64,000 nt of DNA. Source: Bimastos eiseni. Lineage: Eukaryota > Annelida > Clitellata > Crassiclitellata > Lumbricidae. The notes beneath the pieces are model-generated. The model ran no database searches. It was given only the letters and a program-made list of their open reading frames with translations, and was not told where the DNA came from. The stretch is from contig OY365813.1 of assembly GCA_959347315.1 (NCBI GenBank), positions 21,458,854 through 21,522,853 on the forward strand. The letters are read 5' to 3'. Shown one piece after another: positions 10,910-24,400 of this stretch. Both the position numbers and the translations under genes were made by a program. Numbering within the stretch: the first letter of the stretch is position 1; every line of letters begins with the position of its first letter.

Positions 10910-13500
10910 TAGTTATTTCATTGACCATTTGTATTGGCTGACTGAGTCTACACGAATGAAAACTATAGCGCTGGAATAACACTAGAACGTTTGATTAGAT
11001 CTTCTCAATGTGACATCAGCTTCTAACATGACAGGAGGCAATGCACCGTCTATTTTCATCCTGTTTCAGAACGAGGTTCGTACAGCACTCTTCAGTGGCG
11101 TGACGGCTTCATTTACAAGTGGCCTTTTTTTACTATAGGCCTATTGCTATGAAATACTAAGCAAGCATACTTACACTAGGTTCTAAGCTGTGCGCATGTG
11201 TGCGCGCACGAGACGTTTAGCCAGCGCGCACAAGAATTTAGTGTTCACACACAAAGTTTTTTGCAAAAATAACCAGTAACGATTTTCTTTCCAAGTAACG
11301 TAAAATTTTGACTCCTAGCTGGAGGCGTCCGACCTTACTCCAAAGACTGAGACTTTGGTTCCTTGGTCCTCTTATTTATCTTATTTATCTTATTTATCTT
11401 ATTTATCTTATTTATCTTGAAACAAGAAACTTTTCTTAGGTATGAGAACTTAGCACGAAAGCCTTTTAGATAATATGGTTTTAATTTAACTATCATCGCA
11501 TTCAGCGTTCTCTTGCGCACAAATTGTGAACCAATTATGAATGTTGCACACACAAAATTTTCTCATGCAAACGTTACATTGCTATTATCATGCATTAATT
11601 TCCAAATAGGCCTACTGATTTCCACCTACAAATAGACTACAGAATATATGCATACATGCATGGCTGCATGCATAAACACGCGTGTGCATAGGCCTACAGA
11701 TGTAGCCTGGGAATACACTGGCCAAAAACCCCGACTTTAAGATTCCTCTTTTGCTGACCGAACACATAACAGGATGTTTACTTCTTTGAATAAAATAATA
11801 TCTCAATACTGCATTCTATAGGTGCTCGAAACCATCGAAAGTAATGTTACGATAAAGATCGGGGCCAAGTATGACCTACATTCGTATCAAAAGCGTTTAC
11901 ATGTAGGCTAAATCATATTTCATATGATTTTTAAGAAAACTAGCCGAGCTCTAGCCACACTCCGTCTCTACAAGTTTGGGTGAGACCTACAGTGGATATC
12001 TTCTCCAGCTATATAACTATAATCACCACACATTCTGTATACCTATTCACGGCGTTCACTATACTATGTAAAACTCTGGCAATTGATGTATGCATGCATG
12101 TATGCATTATATTGCATATATGGACGTATGTATATTTAGTTATATGTAAGCATGTTTGTATGTGTACTATCATGTTTATATATGCCTGCATGTATGATAT
12201 TTTTATTATGATAAGGATAATTATAATGATATTTATGGATCTTGATTGAATTCGATGTTACAGTGCTTGAATGCTACATTGTGTTAAATATATCCACAGT
12301 TGAAGATACATAATAACAACCAGCATTGAAAACTACCAAAGAGTGACAAATGCCCAGAAAATAATATACATTTCGATGTGAGCTTTTTCATTCCCCAATT
12401 AGTGCAGCATGACTTTAATAAAAAGCGCCCCAAATCTATGCAAAAACTATTTGCTCGTAATCTTGCTGTCTCCAATTTATAAAGCGTCACTTCTAAGCCA
12501 AAAGCAGGGCACCAGCTAAGTCACGAGTGCCGCGTCAAATCAGAGAGGTCGTCCATGTGGGTAGTCCGAAGGAGGCCAGGGCCAGGTATCCACAGGGTCA
12601 GAGGAGTTAGAGTAGGTCTAAGATTGAAATATGTAATCACTTCGTTCAGTTTTATGTTGTGTCCTCTTGCGGTGCTTTTATGTTATTTACACAATTATAC
12701 AGCTAACTATTACCAAGAGAACTTTGCTATCTGTCTGGACCTTTAACACCTTCTTGCTTCCCGATAGGGAACCACCATTGCCGTCCAACTTCGGTCCATG
12801 CTTCTGTTGGTTCGTCGTTCGTGCAGTAACCTACTCCGGCATTTCGCAAAACGGTGCTAACTGGTACTAACCGTCTTTAATCGGTGCCTTGAGACTTTCA
12901 TATTGTCATTGGGATTTTGAAATTGTTAAATTTATAGGAAACCAATACTTCAGAAATAATGAAACTACGACTAACCATCCAGTAAGCAAAGAATTTCATA
13001 CGATGTTGCTTTTTTCAGTTCAAAGAGAGCTAGATAGGTGTTACTTAAACGCCCTAAAATCAGGCATTCACTCAATGAACATATAAATACTTGAAAATAA
13101 CTACATTACCCCAAAGCAAGGCTTCTATGTAGAAATCTTCAGCAGCCGTATATCGTCTTTTAGGGAGGCTAGACTTGGCCATGTAACGTAGGCCTATGTA
13201 AGCATTGACTTGGCACTGCGTCCTTTGGCTGCGAAATAAAGCACTTGACCTAGATTTAAACGGGCTTGAACATTGCCATATCGAAACTTAAACTATCATA
13301 TCTCGGATACAAAACAACAATTTGAACTGAAAATAGTTCTGTTTACCTATAGAAATTCGCAGATGAAAAACGTTCTGTCAAAGTTTCATATTGCAAGTGT
13401 GTTTCGATTGCGAGCTTTTAATAGGACAGTGGACTGAGCAAACACAAACACGACCTTTCATAATTATACAATAGATAAATCGTCCATTACAAATTGTTGT
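10910..13500. other. Intergenic region between genes A and B
   Basis: Holds the gene A upstream region (to about 11110, partly shared with the relic at 20.0-20.3 kb), a CTTATTTAT microsatellite, and ATGC-rich low-complexity sequence at 11640-12200. I see no supported gene at 12250-13500. Confidence 0.5.
11365..11417. repeat. (CTTATTTAT)n microsatellite
   Basis: About five to six copies of CTTATTTAT in the A-B intergenic region. Confidence 0.85.
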
Positions 13501-13711
13501 TCAAGTTCTATTGGGCAGAACGTCTTCATAGTTTTGTGCTGGACGAACTCTGAGTTTATCGTATATTCTCACAGATGGATTATCGAGGCTCCTGTTCAGC
13601 TGTTCATATTGTTTATTGACCGACTCGTTCACTTGCCCGACAGATGGCTCCTGAACTGCGCCAAGTTCGGTTACGTTTTGGCGGATCTTATGTTCAAAAT
13701 ATGTCGCCAAC
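13501..13711 (-). CDS. Gene B cytoplasmic tail exon (ITAM-like)
   Basis: Last exon of gene B, 70 residues, phase 2 acceptor at 13711, TGA stop at 13501. YEQL and YDKL are separated by 11 residues and YDKL and YEDV by 7. The usual ITAM definition is YxxL/I-x(6-12)-YxxL/I, so the first pair fits and the second fits if Val is allowed at +3. A recruited tandem-SH2 kinase is the expected partner if the motif works as in vertebrates. Confidence 0.75.
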
Positions 13712-16700
13712 CTGAAGAAATATAAATAAAATGTAATGAAATCGGGTATCACACTTTTCTTTTTTGTGCTGCTTTGCATGTTGTGGAAGTTATCCAAAGG
13801 TGGTTGATTCGAAACCAGTGTGTCTTAGAATTAGGCCTACTCATATATAAAAACATTATATTTTATGAATGCAAGATACTGTATTCGCAAAAATGCACAA
13901 TGGGCCCAATGTTTTCGCTAAAATGCACATGCGTCAAGTGCTTCCAAACAGCAGTTCTCAAGTTCCGAGGGTTCGAGGATCCTAAGCGGTAGGGTGAGGT
14001 AAATACCCCAACAATAATCGAAATAACCTATATTTTAAAAAAAACATTTAAGTTTCATAGAGAAACATCTCTACGCTGGTGCATTGTGTTACAGTAATAA
14101 CACAATGCAATACAACAGCAATTTGATGTTGTCCTTCTTACAATGAGCTCTGAAGTGTACAAATGAAACACAATTTCATGCGTCACAGAAGCAGCTGCAG
14201 AGGAACAGTCAAAAGCCACTTGAGATCAGACGATACAGTTTATGCAACAACCACAATTACCTTCAAGTTACTGTCATCTAGCTGAAGATTTTCAAATTCG
14301 TAAAAGAAGTTTATAAATAGCTGCTACGAAAGGTTAACTTCGTTATTCATAGAAAACATGAAAGAAAATCTCGGGCCTCTTGCCAAATGCTTTGCAGTCC
14401 ATTTAGATTTGACACATTCGATGTCGATTTATGCTAAGTGTTTAAGAGATAAATTCCTGAAATCGGATTGAATCTTCCTACCTTCCACTTTTCACAACGA
14501 AAAATACGGTGAGTATTATAAAGATAACAAGAGGTACACCAAGACCAACTCCCAATCCAATGACTAAAGCACCTGAAACGAATAGCACAATAATAATTAT
14601 TTATTAATACTAAGACCCAAAAGACTCATGTTTTAATAATTATCATCGATTATACACACCCCACTGACTAGAGAGGATATAAGAAAGACTAACTGAAAGC
14701 CTGCTGAAATTTCGTGTATACAATGTTATCATTGTGGTTTCAAGAGATCAAATTCTGCGAAAACATCTTACATGACTTAAGTAGATTGAACCAATTTTGT
14801 TAATAAACAAAGTACAGCTTAGACTACTCTTTTAGCTAATAGCTCAGTGATCATAAAATTGTCTTTGAAATATTTTATGGCTTTAGCTTCTTGAAAATTC
14901 TGTTCGGGATACTGAACTTGGCATTTTTATTATTATTTCACTCTATGATCATTACTAGCGTACATATGTAATGTAATGCAATCGAACATCTGCACAACGC
15001 TGCTAAAAAATAAAGTTGTAATACTTATTGTCAGTAAAATTACCACAACCTTGTTACAGCAGCAGGTTATTGTTTGCTGCTAGAACGCTCTAATCGCATA
15101 GGCTATGATTTATTTCCGGCTTAGACATGAAAAGGAACGATAACATTTCTCAGTCAAAGGCATACCAGGCGACTTTATCCTGGTTAATTAATGCCAAGAA
15201 GGTTCTCTTCCAACACACTTTCATAAATGGGTTTAGAGCGTTATGCTGAATAAAATTAAGCCAGATAATAAATGTTCCAAGATGAGTAAATTGGTATACC
15301 ATATACTGTTCTGGATGAGGGTGAAGTACCTTGTATGTTTTCAATTATCACAGCAGTAGTAGGTGTTGCCGTATTATACGTAGATGCCAGAGGTGTTACT
15401 ACAAGTGAAGTATATATATATATTATCGGGCTTTAGGTGACGATGCGTAAAAGAAATCTTATTACATGAACTAACCAATGGTTATGTGGTATATAAAGTA
15501 TACAAAATCGTAGCTCTGAGTTGAGTAAATACGAAGTAGTAGGTTTGATATCTGAAACGACAACACCTGCAAAATCCTTGCAAATGTAAGATAAGGTAAG
15601 ATAATTATGTTGAATTATGGCTATATCTGAGCGAAGGTTTTATCAGTGCTATGACAGAGAATGTAGTCGTGAAGGTTTCTTCAAGAACTTCAAGCATCTA
15701 CCATCCACCGGCGTTCAGGATGTACCTTATTTATTATTATCGTATATCTCGCTCTTTCTAGATTAAGTAATTATTTGAACCTGGAGACCATAATTATAAG
15801 AATACTGCTTAAAAGATGAGATAATGCCGGGATGAAAAGAATGCTGTGTAAGCGGAAGATGGATTGATGAAAATAATATTGCTTAACATCAATCCAGCTT
15901 CTGATTATAGCATGAATTCTTATCATCAATCCAGTTTCCATTTATGCATTATTCTTTTCATCAATCCAGCTTCCATATCGGGTCACTGGTGTTTGGCAAT
16001 CAATCATGGACCAATGTACATTGGCGATATTTTGTACCGCGATCTTATTAGTCTGCGATCTTTTGTGTCGTGACCTTTTGAGGCGCGATCTTTTGTGCGC
16101 GACCTTATTGATGGATACCAGTTTTATGTCTGGTTTAAAAAGCAATGAGCATTGTTCCTGTAATTAAGTCGTAAATATAGATCAAAATGGTTATCAAAAT
16201 GCAAACGTATTTCAAGTGTGACTTACAAACCTGATTGACAGACTACGTATATGATGTCAATTGTATTACAGAATTTTGAAGACCAACTGAAGGTTGGATC
16301 ACAGTTGGAACACACGATCAAACACAATGAATCCCAGTCGTCAAGATTACCTATTCTCCATTGTGAAAATTTCGCATCATCACCTAGAAGATGCAACACG
16401 GAATTTCATGTTGAAATATTGCAACATCGTATGTACTGATGATACAACAAACCGATCCAAATTCAATGTTTACAAGCTATTTAATAACTAATGCTTTGTT
16501 AGTTTGATATTCCACGCTCAAAAAACGAGATGCTGGGCACTGTGAAAGTTTGTTAGCAGACTTAAGGAATGAGGGGACGAATTTTGGAGCATAAGGCTAA
16601 AAACGTCTCATATTATGTCAACAATAATCTCTACATGAGCAATAATTGCCAATTCGTCATTCTCGCCAATTCGTCATTCTCGCGTTTAGTTCATATTCTC

Positions 16701-19523
16701 AGTTCAGCATCATCCGTTAATGCAAATAATAATTTATCAGCAATGACCGATGAATTTGGTTGTATTCATTCGCAAGCTCTAGACTTGAGCAAAATAATTT
16801 TTTAAGGGCCTTTATCAGAGGAATGTAGAATCTAGATCTACCTGTGTCCTTCCAAATGTACCCTCGGAATCGGAGTCCAATCCAGTATGTAATATCTGCC
16901 TGAAGCCAAGAGGTGAAGTTGATGCTGGTTACATTTGCAAAAGAAGCCAAATTACCACCATCCCTTAAGCATCTGCTTTTTGCGTCATACCAGTTGAACG
17001 ACTCGTTTAGTACTGTATAACACTTGCCATCAAGCAGACGTACGTTGCTGATGTTGGCTGACAGGCATGTAGACACTGACATAATTTGAAGAAAAAAACA
17101 GCAAATCAACAATGGTAAGCATAAAGACGGCATTGCTAACTGTACTGATTTTTAACGATCCTTTGCGCTTTAATGCGCGAAAAATTGATCACCTATTATT
17201 TGTAAATAGTAATGATAATTGTATCTTCGCCTATTGGACAGTTAACAAGGTTGTATTTAAATTCAACCAATCAGATAAAAACAGCCCTAGTAAACATATA
17301 TAGTGCATACATGTATGCCTGCCTTTAGCTAGGCTATATATATATATATTATATATATGCTTTTGTTCATATTTACCACTTGGTTTATGATTGTATTTTA
17401 TAATAATGACGCAGTCAAGAGAAATTGATCAAACTAACGACTGTGTGAATAATTTACATAGTAGCAAAGGATGATCGTCTTTTAGAGCGATCGCTATGCC
17501 ATTCACTAGTTAGATAGAGTTGCTACTCGAGTGTCCCTATCTAGAGGAATTCGCTTTCCTTTTGGGGCTTCCTTTGTAGCCAATATTAGGCGTGTTTTGC
17601 TTAGCCTCTTCTGTTGCGGTTTGTTCAATTGGTTGCAAAACACACTTTTGATTGATTTGATTCGATTAACAGTAATGCCAATCGCCTGACAATCTTCTCC
17701 GTCATTTTGGTTGCTGGATGATACTAAACCCAAGCTGATTACTCACCTGCGTTTTCGCATATGTAGGCATAGAGATTATTCGGTCGCTGCGCCGTTAAGA
17801 ATCCTTTATTATCTCTGGATATCTCATAGACATGTAGGCCTACCACATAGCTATCAGGCATATTGGAATACGGGATCTCCGATGCTGAAATAACAGCAAC
17901 CATGTTTTCTGTAAAAATTTGTTTATTAACTATGAGTACACAACTGATTCGATGATCGCGTAATAATTATACAATTAGGCATCAGTCCTAATAGCTTCTG
18001 TCGGCGAATTATAATCCTTATCATCTTCATCTCCTCATTGTCTCATCGTTATCATTGCCAACGCTATCATCAGCAATAACAAAATAACAACAATAGTCAA
18101 CATCCTCCCAATCATCCTCCTCATCATGACGATCATCACTGCCATCACTGTCATCACCAATTGTCATCGTCGTCATCATTATAATCAACATAGTCACCAT
18201 CACTATTGTTATTGGCATCGTTATTATCATCAACAACAGCATTATTACTATCGTCGTTCCTTGCGTCATCGTAGTTATCCGTTGCATGCATATTCATCTC
18301 TGCAAATGTACAACTGCTGTTTCATTTCCTGAGACAAACTACTGAAGACATTCATATGAAATTTAAATCTGCTTTTAACCTCAGATCCGAATATATGCAG
18401 TACATCCTCTCAGCCTTCAATATCTCATAGCATATTTTCAGCACGATTTGTGGCGCAGATATCCGGCTATCGACTAAGAGCACAATTACTGTTCAAAATA
18501 ATCACTAAGTTCGCGTGTGTGACGCCTATTCCTCATTAATACACGAGAAACTGAAGACTCTGCGTTCATATAATTATGAGTAATTGGCCTAGCAAGTAGA
18601 ATGTGCGTTATGTCAACCTGATATATCTGGCAATGTTGAGTCGAGCCAATTCCAACGATTGTAATTGAATAGATACGCATCCGTCCAAATCGACTTCAAT
18701 CTGATTGGATTATTTGTATCATTCATGAAGCGTCGTAAAACTTCCTCAGTTCCTTCATCCTCGATGATGGTCAAATTAGCATCACGATCGTTGCATCGCT
18801 GTCTTGCGTCGCCAAAGGATGCAGTTAACAACCGGTTGCTTGTGTTGTTGTACTGCACTTCGAAGCAATGTGTGTTCTCCGATGTGTTGTAGCAAGTTCT
18901 AAATTCACTGGCGCAATGTGCCTGCTCCACCAGTTGCAGAATACCTGAAATGAGTAGCATTGCTCACTTAGGCTAGACGGGTCTCATCTCAGCCATGCAA
19001 TGCGATTCAATGTAAGCGGGCATTTACATAGCGCCTCTTTATGAGTGTTTACAGCTTTCCCTCTTCGCACGAAACTGATACTTTAAAGAATCATTTCGTT
19101 GTTCTTTTGGAGACTGCAAAAGTTGGAGAGCCTGAAAATGCTTCACTTTGATCTTCAATCCCATAAATTTGGATCACATTGTAGAATCACACCGCATAGA
19201 AAATTTTCTGAGCAGCGGGTCATTTTCATAGCTACGGTGTTTCCGAAATTAATAGCCTCAAGTATATACGATGGTGTCTATACCACTTGGCCTCAGCCGA
19301 TAACCATGCCAAACCCCAACTGTCAGCTGCGCAACATTTGTAAGATTAGTTCGTCAGACAGACAGATTATGGAAACATTATAAGTGAACATTACATTTTA
19401 TCATTAAGGAAGGATCATTTAAAATTGGTCTGCATTATAGCGTCAAAACTATTAGCATTGAAGGACATTACCTGCAACAGTTATGACAATTGCAAGCTCA
19501 TGCGTTAACCTGAAAGACCTCAT
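13501..19523 (-). CDS. Gene B: tandem-CTLD receptor with ITAM-like tail, 424 aa
   Basis: Complete model of a type I membrane receptor. Exons (minus): 19472-19523 signal peptide (MRSFRLTHELAIVITVA), 18618-18944 CTLD1 a, 17747-17884 CTLD1 b, 16842-17075 CTLD2 a, 16231-16383 CTLD2 b, 15330-15398 Thr-rich stalk, 14482-14572 transmembrane, 13501-13711 tail. They sum to 1275 nt, an exact open frame. CTLD1 (about residues 20-172) has a WTDAY..WNWLDSTLP core but lacks the Cys that would close the inner disulfide. CTLD2 (173-301) has WYDAKSRC, YWIGLRF and a terminal VVCQ. The membrane segment is about residues 328-350, followed by KSGR. Tail tyrosines 390, 405 and 416 lie in YEQL, YDKL and YEDV, which is ITAM-like spacing. 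Signalling through SH2 kinases is inferred, not shown. Gene C is the upstream neighbour on this strand with the same ectodomain plan. Confidence 0.85.
15780..16115. mobile_element. Foldback-like element FB4 (left arm missing)
   Basis: The right part (16028-16112) is an array of GCGATCTTTTGTG-type units. The core carries CATCAATCCAGCTTCC copies in both orientations (15800-15985). I see no matching left array, so the copy looks truncated. It sits in gene B intron 5, about 115 bp beyond the CTLD2 b exon. Confidence 0.5.
18000..18290. repeat. Imperfect ATC/ATT trinucleotide-rich tract
   Basis: Low-complexity tract in gene B intron 2. Open frames in it are compositional. Confidence 0.7.
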
Positions 19524-19547
19524 GTTCACTACGAAAAACACTCTTTA

Positions 19548-19557
19548 TTTCAGTTTC
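19548..19557 (-). promoter_or_regulatory. ISRE-like element upstream of gene B
   Basis: GAAACTGAAA on the minus strand, 25 nt upstream of the gene B start codon, within a block also conserved with gene A (both have CTAGAA just upstream of it). Confidence 0.45.
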
Positions 19558-20019
19558 CTCTTCTAGCTATTTTAGCAGAGATATCGCTGACTACCTATCT
19601 GCACAATTCGTAGCGCGAGAACATTGCCCGAGTTTGTTTAGAGAGCTCCGCGACAACCAGGTAAGCTCGAACTAGCACTTAGAGCAAGCTGTGTATGCAG
19701 TGAGCAGCGGCGTGACGGTTGTTTGTAAGTGGACTGAGAGTTGCCTTTTTATTGTACATTGCTACGTATGAGAATGTATAAGCATGTGAAATCTACTGTA
19801 GACTTAGCAAACTGAATTACTAAAGGAATTGTTAGCGACTGTTGGTGGCCTGCTGGTCTGGCAAATAGAAAATACAAATACGGGCTCCAAGGACCTTCTG
19901 ATTCATGGAAACCTTAACGGAACCACATCGTGATTTAGTACAGCAGTTGCAAACGATGACATAGCGAAATTGATTCTATAGACCTGAATAAGAAAGACGT
20001 CAGTTGTCATTGGTTTATT

Positions 20020-20265
20020 GTCGATCTGAAAGACTTCCCCTTCTCTCTCAATGAGCACTTTTACTAGTTATGCTTAGGGAGATATTTACTGATTGCCTAC
20101 ACGATTGGTGGCGCTATGAATATTAGGCCTACTCGAAGGCTGAATTAGGGATATTAGATTTTTCTCAAAAGCTTGAACGTGATAGAAAGCAATGCATCGT
20201 CTATGATCTTCCTGCTTCAAGGTTGGCGCGTAGTGCAATGTACAGAGGCGTAGATGTTAGGCATG
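20020..20265 (-). pseudogene. Relic of a receptor first exon and promoter
   Basis: Between genes B and C the minus strand carries a segment resembling the signal exon of gene B (GTCTTTCAG context) with the ATG lost, preceded by a CTAG-containing, GA-rich stretch and then by a block shared with the upstream region of gene A (AATGCATCGTCTAT versus AATGCACCGTCTAT near 11040). It looks like the 5' end of a deleted array member. Confidence 0.45.
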
Positions 20266-21071
20266 GAGGCCCTAGACTCACAAAATTAATGTTAATGAAT
20301 CAAACTAGATTCTGTGACACAGCAATGAACATCCCTTATTGGCAATATTAAGAGCGTCTATATTACGCATAAACAGTTCGTGTATAGTGCCACTTCCAAC
20401 CGAAAGTTAAACTTCTCTATGTCAATCTAAAGTCGAGTACTTCAATGTCTAGATTATGAATTCAATGACTTCATGTGCTGCAATGTTTTGAGAGGATTAA
20501 GGGGTCATTTGCAGGAATCGTTTGTCGATACAAGCTAGACCATTATTTATAAATTATAATTTGTTGGAGAAGATCTGGAGCCTATATAGGTGGTATATGA
20601 AAGCCAGGTAGGAAGCAAACGGTCAACAAAACTTTGCTGCTATGATACTTTCTCCTTTCCTTGAGAAGTTTAGTCAACTTGACGTTAAAGGCTCATTGTT
20701 AAAGTTGCTTCAGGAATTAGCAAATTAGACAAAGCTGTAAATGTTTATGAGTGATCCTAAATCAGGACACATTTTGGACTCGTCCAAGTCAAATATTGAT
20801 AGAGAAAAATGCCCCGCTTTTGCCCAGCATGCAATAGTTGCGAAAAATATTGTATAAAGGACGTTCATGTACATGTAGGCCTATGTAGAAAAAATGAATA
20901 AGGAGGATAAGTGAAACTGAGCCTTTCTTTAGTTGTTTTTAGTATGCTTATACACGTAGGCCCCGTGCCTGTTATTGAAGTTAATAAGAAAAGGGTAGAA
21001 TGATTGATCGATGATAATTTAGAGTAAGCCTCATGCCGTAATTGCAATAAATTCAGAGACTCTCAAATAGT

Positions 21072-21077
21072 TTTATT
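21072..21077 (-). terminator. Polyadenylation signal of gene C
   Basis: AATAAA on the minus strand about 55 nt beyond the gene C stop codon. It is the only canonical hexamer close to that stop. Confidence 0.45.
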
Positions 21078-21131
21078 TTTGATTACTTGATCAGGGTTTT
21101 CGTTCTATTCGAATACTCCATCGCTGCGAAT

Positions 21132-21426
21132 TTAAGCCAGAAATGTCAGCATTGTTTTGACATCTGTCAAAATATTTAGCTGGAATTGTCCATTGTCATT
21201 TCTCATTGTCAGCTGCTTCTTTGAACCATACAGCGTTGCGTACTGAGTTTCAGCGGTAGATTCTTCTTCAACCGCTGATGGCTTAGATAAGGAATGCGAT
21301 CGAACGGTGGAATAATGAACCATCTCCGCGCCTTCCATGTTGTTGCACTGAATTTCAATGTGAGTAACTTCCACTCTATTCTCTTCTGTGGTTGTTGGAA
21401 TGTCCTGCGTCTTCGAATTGTGCCTC
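21132..21426 (-). CDS. Gene C cytoplasmic tail exon (ITIM plus ITSM-like)
   Basis: 98-residue tail starting with Arg-Arg after the membrane. VHYSTV matches [ILVS]xYxx[ILV]; TQYATL, 24 residues later, differs from the ITSM consensus TxYxx[VI] only by Leu at +3. ITIM-ITSM pairs with similar spacing in vertebrate inhibitory receptors recruit SHP phosphatases. That role here is inferred from the motif. Confidence 0.75.
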
Positions 21427-24400
21427 CTGAAATTGATTACCTTACTCAATATACTGACAGTTTATTAATGCACGAGGTCTCAATAGTCTATTGATATGCA
21501 GACAAAGACTTATTATTGTTGCAGACGACGGTGATACACAAATTTCTACACGCAACTCAAACAGCCGAGTCAGTTTACTCAGTCTCATCAGCCGAGTATT
21601 AATCAGTCTGATCATTTTAACCAACTGAATCTTAATCATTCCGGTCAGCTAAGTCTTAATCAGCTTAATCAGTCTAAACAGCTAAGTATTCCGCATGTGG
21701 TGAGCTTTAGTAGTTAAAGAGAGTTTGACAAAAAAGTAGGCCTAACGATAGCGAGACGTTCCGTTGAGATGATGGTCATGAGAGTGACAAAGGATCATTG
21801 AAAGAGACAATAGCGTTGGAAGTGTTGTCCTGTTTAGTAGTAGTGGCTGTGATGGTGAAATATTGCTATACGTAGCCTAATGATCTGGTGATCGTTGAAG
21901 TCACAGTATTGTTGGAAGTGTTATTCTTGGCTGTGATAGATGAACATCGACATACGTAGTTATCATTATAATGACTGCAGTGATTAGCCTAATTGTTAGT
22001 TTGGATGGTTCTGCTGGTGGTGCTATTGGTGATACTTGGGCTTACTTATAGTACTTAGGACTACAACTTATGTCTAAAACGACATTAACCGTGACACTAA
22101 CTCGAAGCGACTTTCACAAAGCCTAATCTGACCCTCACGACGCGTAATAATAAGAAATAATAGGATTTAGAGTGCATTATTATTTAGTTATATTATGCGC
22201 GAGCCGGAGTCCTAATTACTATAAGTAAGCCGATATTTGTGCTGCTAATTATGTATCTGGTTGTGACGACACTGGTGTGATAGGGTGGTGGTTGCGGTGT
22301 TGGTGAGAATGATACAGCCTCCTAAGAAGAAGCAGTGTCTTACCTCAATACATAGATAACAATTGCGCTGATCGCAACGATTGCTGGAACACCAAGTCCC
22401 ACTGCCACTCTAACAGCCAAGGCAGCTGAAATTTCAAATAGTTTTCAACTGGCTATTTATTATTAGAGTGAAGTGTTCCCATAGCAGAGAGAAAACAGAT
22501 CGAATGTTTAATCCGAATAATTTTGTCATAGGGCCTATTGAGCATTTGTACAAAATGTGCCTAAAACTGAACATCATAGCATTTGTCACCTCTATTTGGG
22601 TTTCCAATCAACGGATTTCTAAATAACGTCAAAGATATAACAGAATATGTGGTTTTAATAAGTTGCCAAATAATATTGAAAAAATAAATAAAATCTGTGC
22701 TAGAGAGAGTGGTCAGTCATGTCGCAATGAGTACCGTATTGTTAGTCATCACCAAGTTGTACCATTATCAAAATGTTTACGAAAACAGCATGTAAGGCAT
22801 GCGGAACACTGGAAACTCAATACCTGTGATCATACTAATTACTTTTCAGAATATTTATTTGTCTGCGTTGAAAACTGCAGCAGATAATAACAGATTTTCT
22901 ACTCACTCCTTGATGACTCTGTTTTACTTTTCTCACTTCTCGATGAATTTGACCATATGCTGCCTGACTGAGTGCTTCCAGGTTGTGCAGCGATATTGAT
23001 GGATGTTGTTACCGGAAGTGTGATTGCCCTTGTTGTAGGCAGCGTTGTCTCTGCCAGAGCATTTACTAAAACATGCACATTTACAAACACCAGCTTATCA
23101 ATTTGCTTTAAATCACTTGTCGCACATTCAGAGTCAGTAAATCTGAATATGTGGCTGTTACAAGTGACAAAAGAGTCTATGTACAAACCGTCTAAATGCC
23201 ATTGTCGTTGAACTGCAGAACAATGGTACTTCCGAATGCATCACACCGCTGAAATATAGACCAATGTGCAATGATGATATATTGATGTCAGCACAATGCT
23301 GAAAGACATAGACCGGCGTGCGCTCCTGTGTTGAGTGAATGTGTCCCCCTCTGATCAGCACGAGTCACAATCAATAGGGCATGCCCATTGAAGCTTAACG
23401 TGAAGTATTCATAGACAACGTCTGTAGTATTATCTAGGCTTTGATGAAACTGTTTAATGTAGATGTCTATCGAAAGCAACACATTATCAGTCATACAATT
23501 GGAAATTATCACAGGCTTAGAAGGCATCATCAAAATTAGTAGCTTTACAACTTTGACGGTAGTCAACTGGGCACGCACCACAATAGGGAGTAGTAGGAAT
23601 GATAGCGCGGAACACGACGAATGAAATCCATCAGCCAGCTAATTATATCTGCAGCTGAAAGGATGTGTAGGAACTAGGGAAGCGGTGGTGCAGCGGTATG
23701 CTATGGGCCTTGTAATTGAAGTGTATCACGCAACTACTGCAGTCGATGAAGCGGAAACATATTCATAAAGCAGAGTGTTATCTATGCTCAAAATGTTGCT
23801 CTGCAGACAGAGTCCTGCAATAAATCTCACCTTACAATATATCATCTTGCTGGAAGCGAGAGAAGTGGATCTAGGAATCGTCCTGAAGTTGTTAATCTGG
23901 GGAAATATATTACTATAACATTAAAAGGAGCAAGACGTTTTGGCGCAGCCGTTTTGGCCTGACAGTTTTGGCGCAGGACGTTTTGGTGCAGCGCTGTTTT
24001 GGCGCAGGACGTTTTGGGGCAGAACGTTTTGGCACAGATATCTGATACAATATATAGTGTAACACGAAGCATAATCGATGATAACAATTCTGCTAGACTG
24101 GGAACTAGAATGATGAAAAGAATCGTGCTTGAATAGAAGCGGGATGGATATGAGAATTCTACTCGTCGTGGAACCCTTTTAGTCACAATCTTTTTACCAG
24201 ACTCGCTTCCAATTAAACGGCATTATTTTTCGTCAATTCAGCTTCCATTTAAGCATGATTATTTTCATCAATCCGGCTTCCATTAAAACATGATTTATTT
24301 TCATCAATGTGGCTTATATTTAAGCATGATTCTTTTTGTCAATCCAGCTCCCAGTTTAACAGTATCCTTTTCATTGAGCCTGCTTCAAGATAAAGATGAT

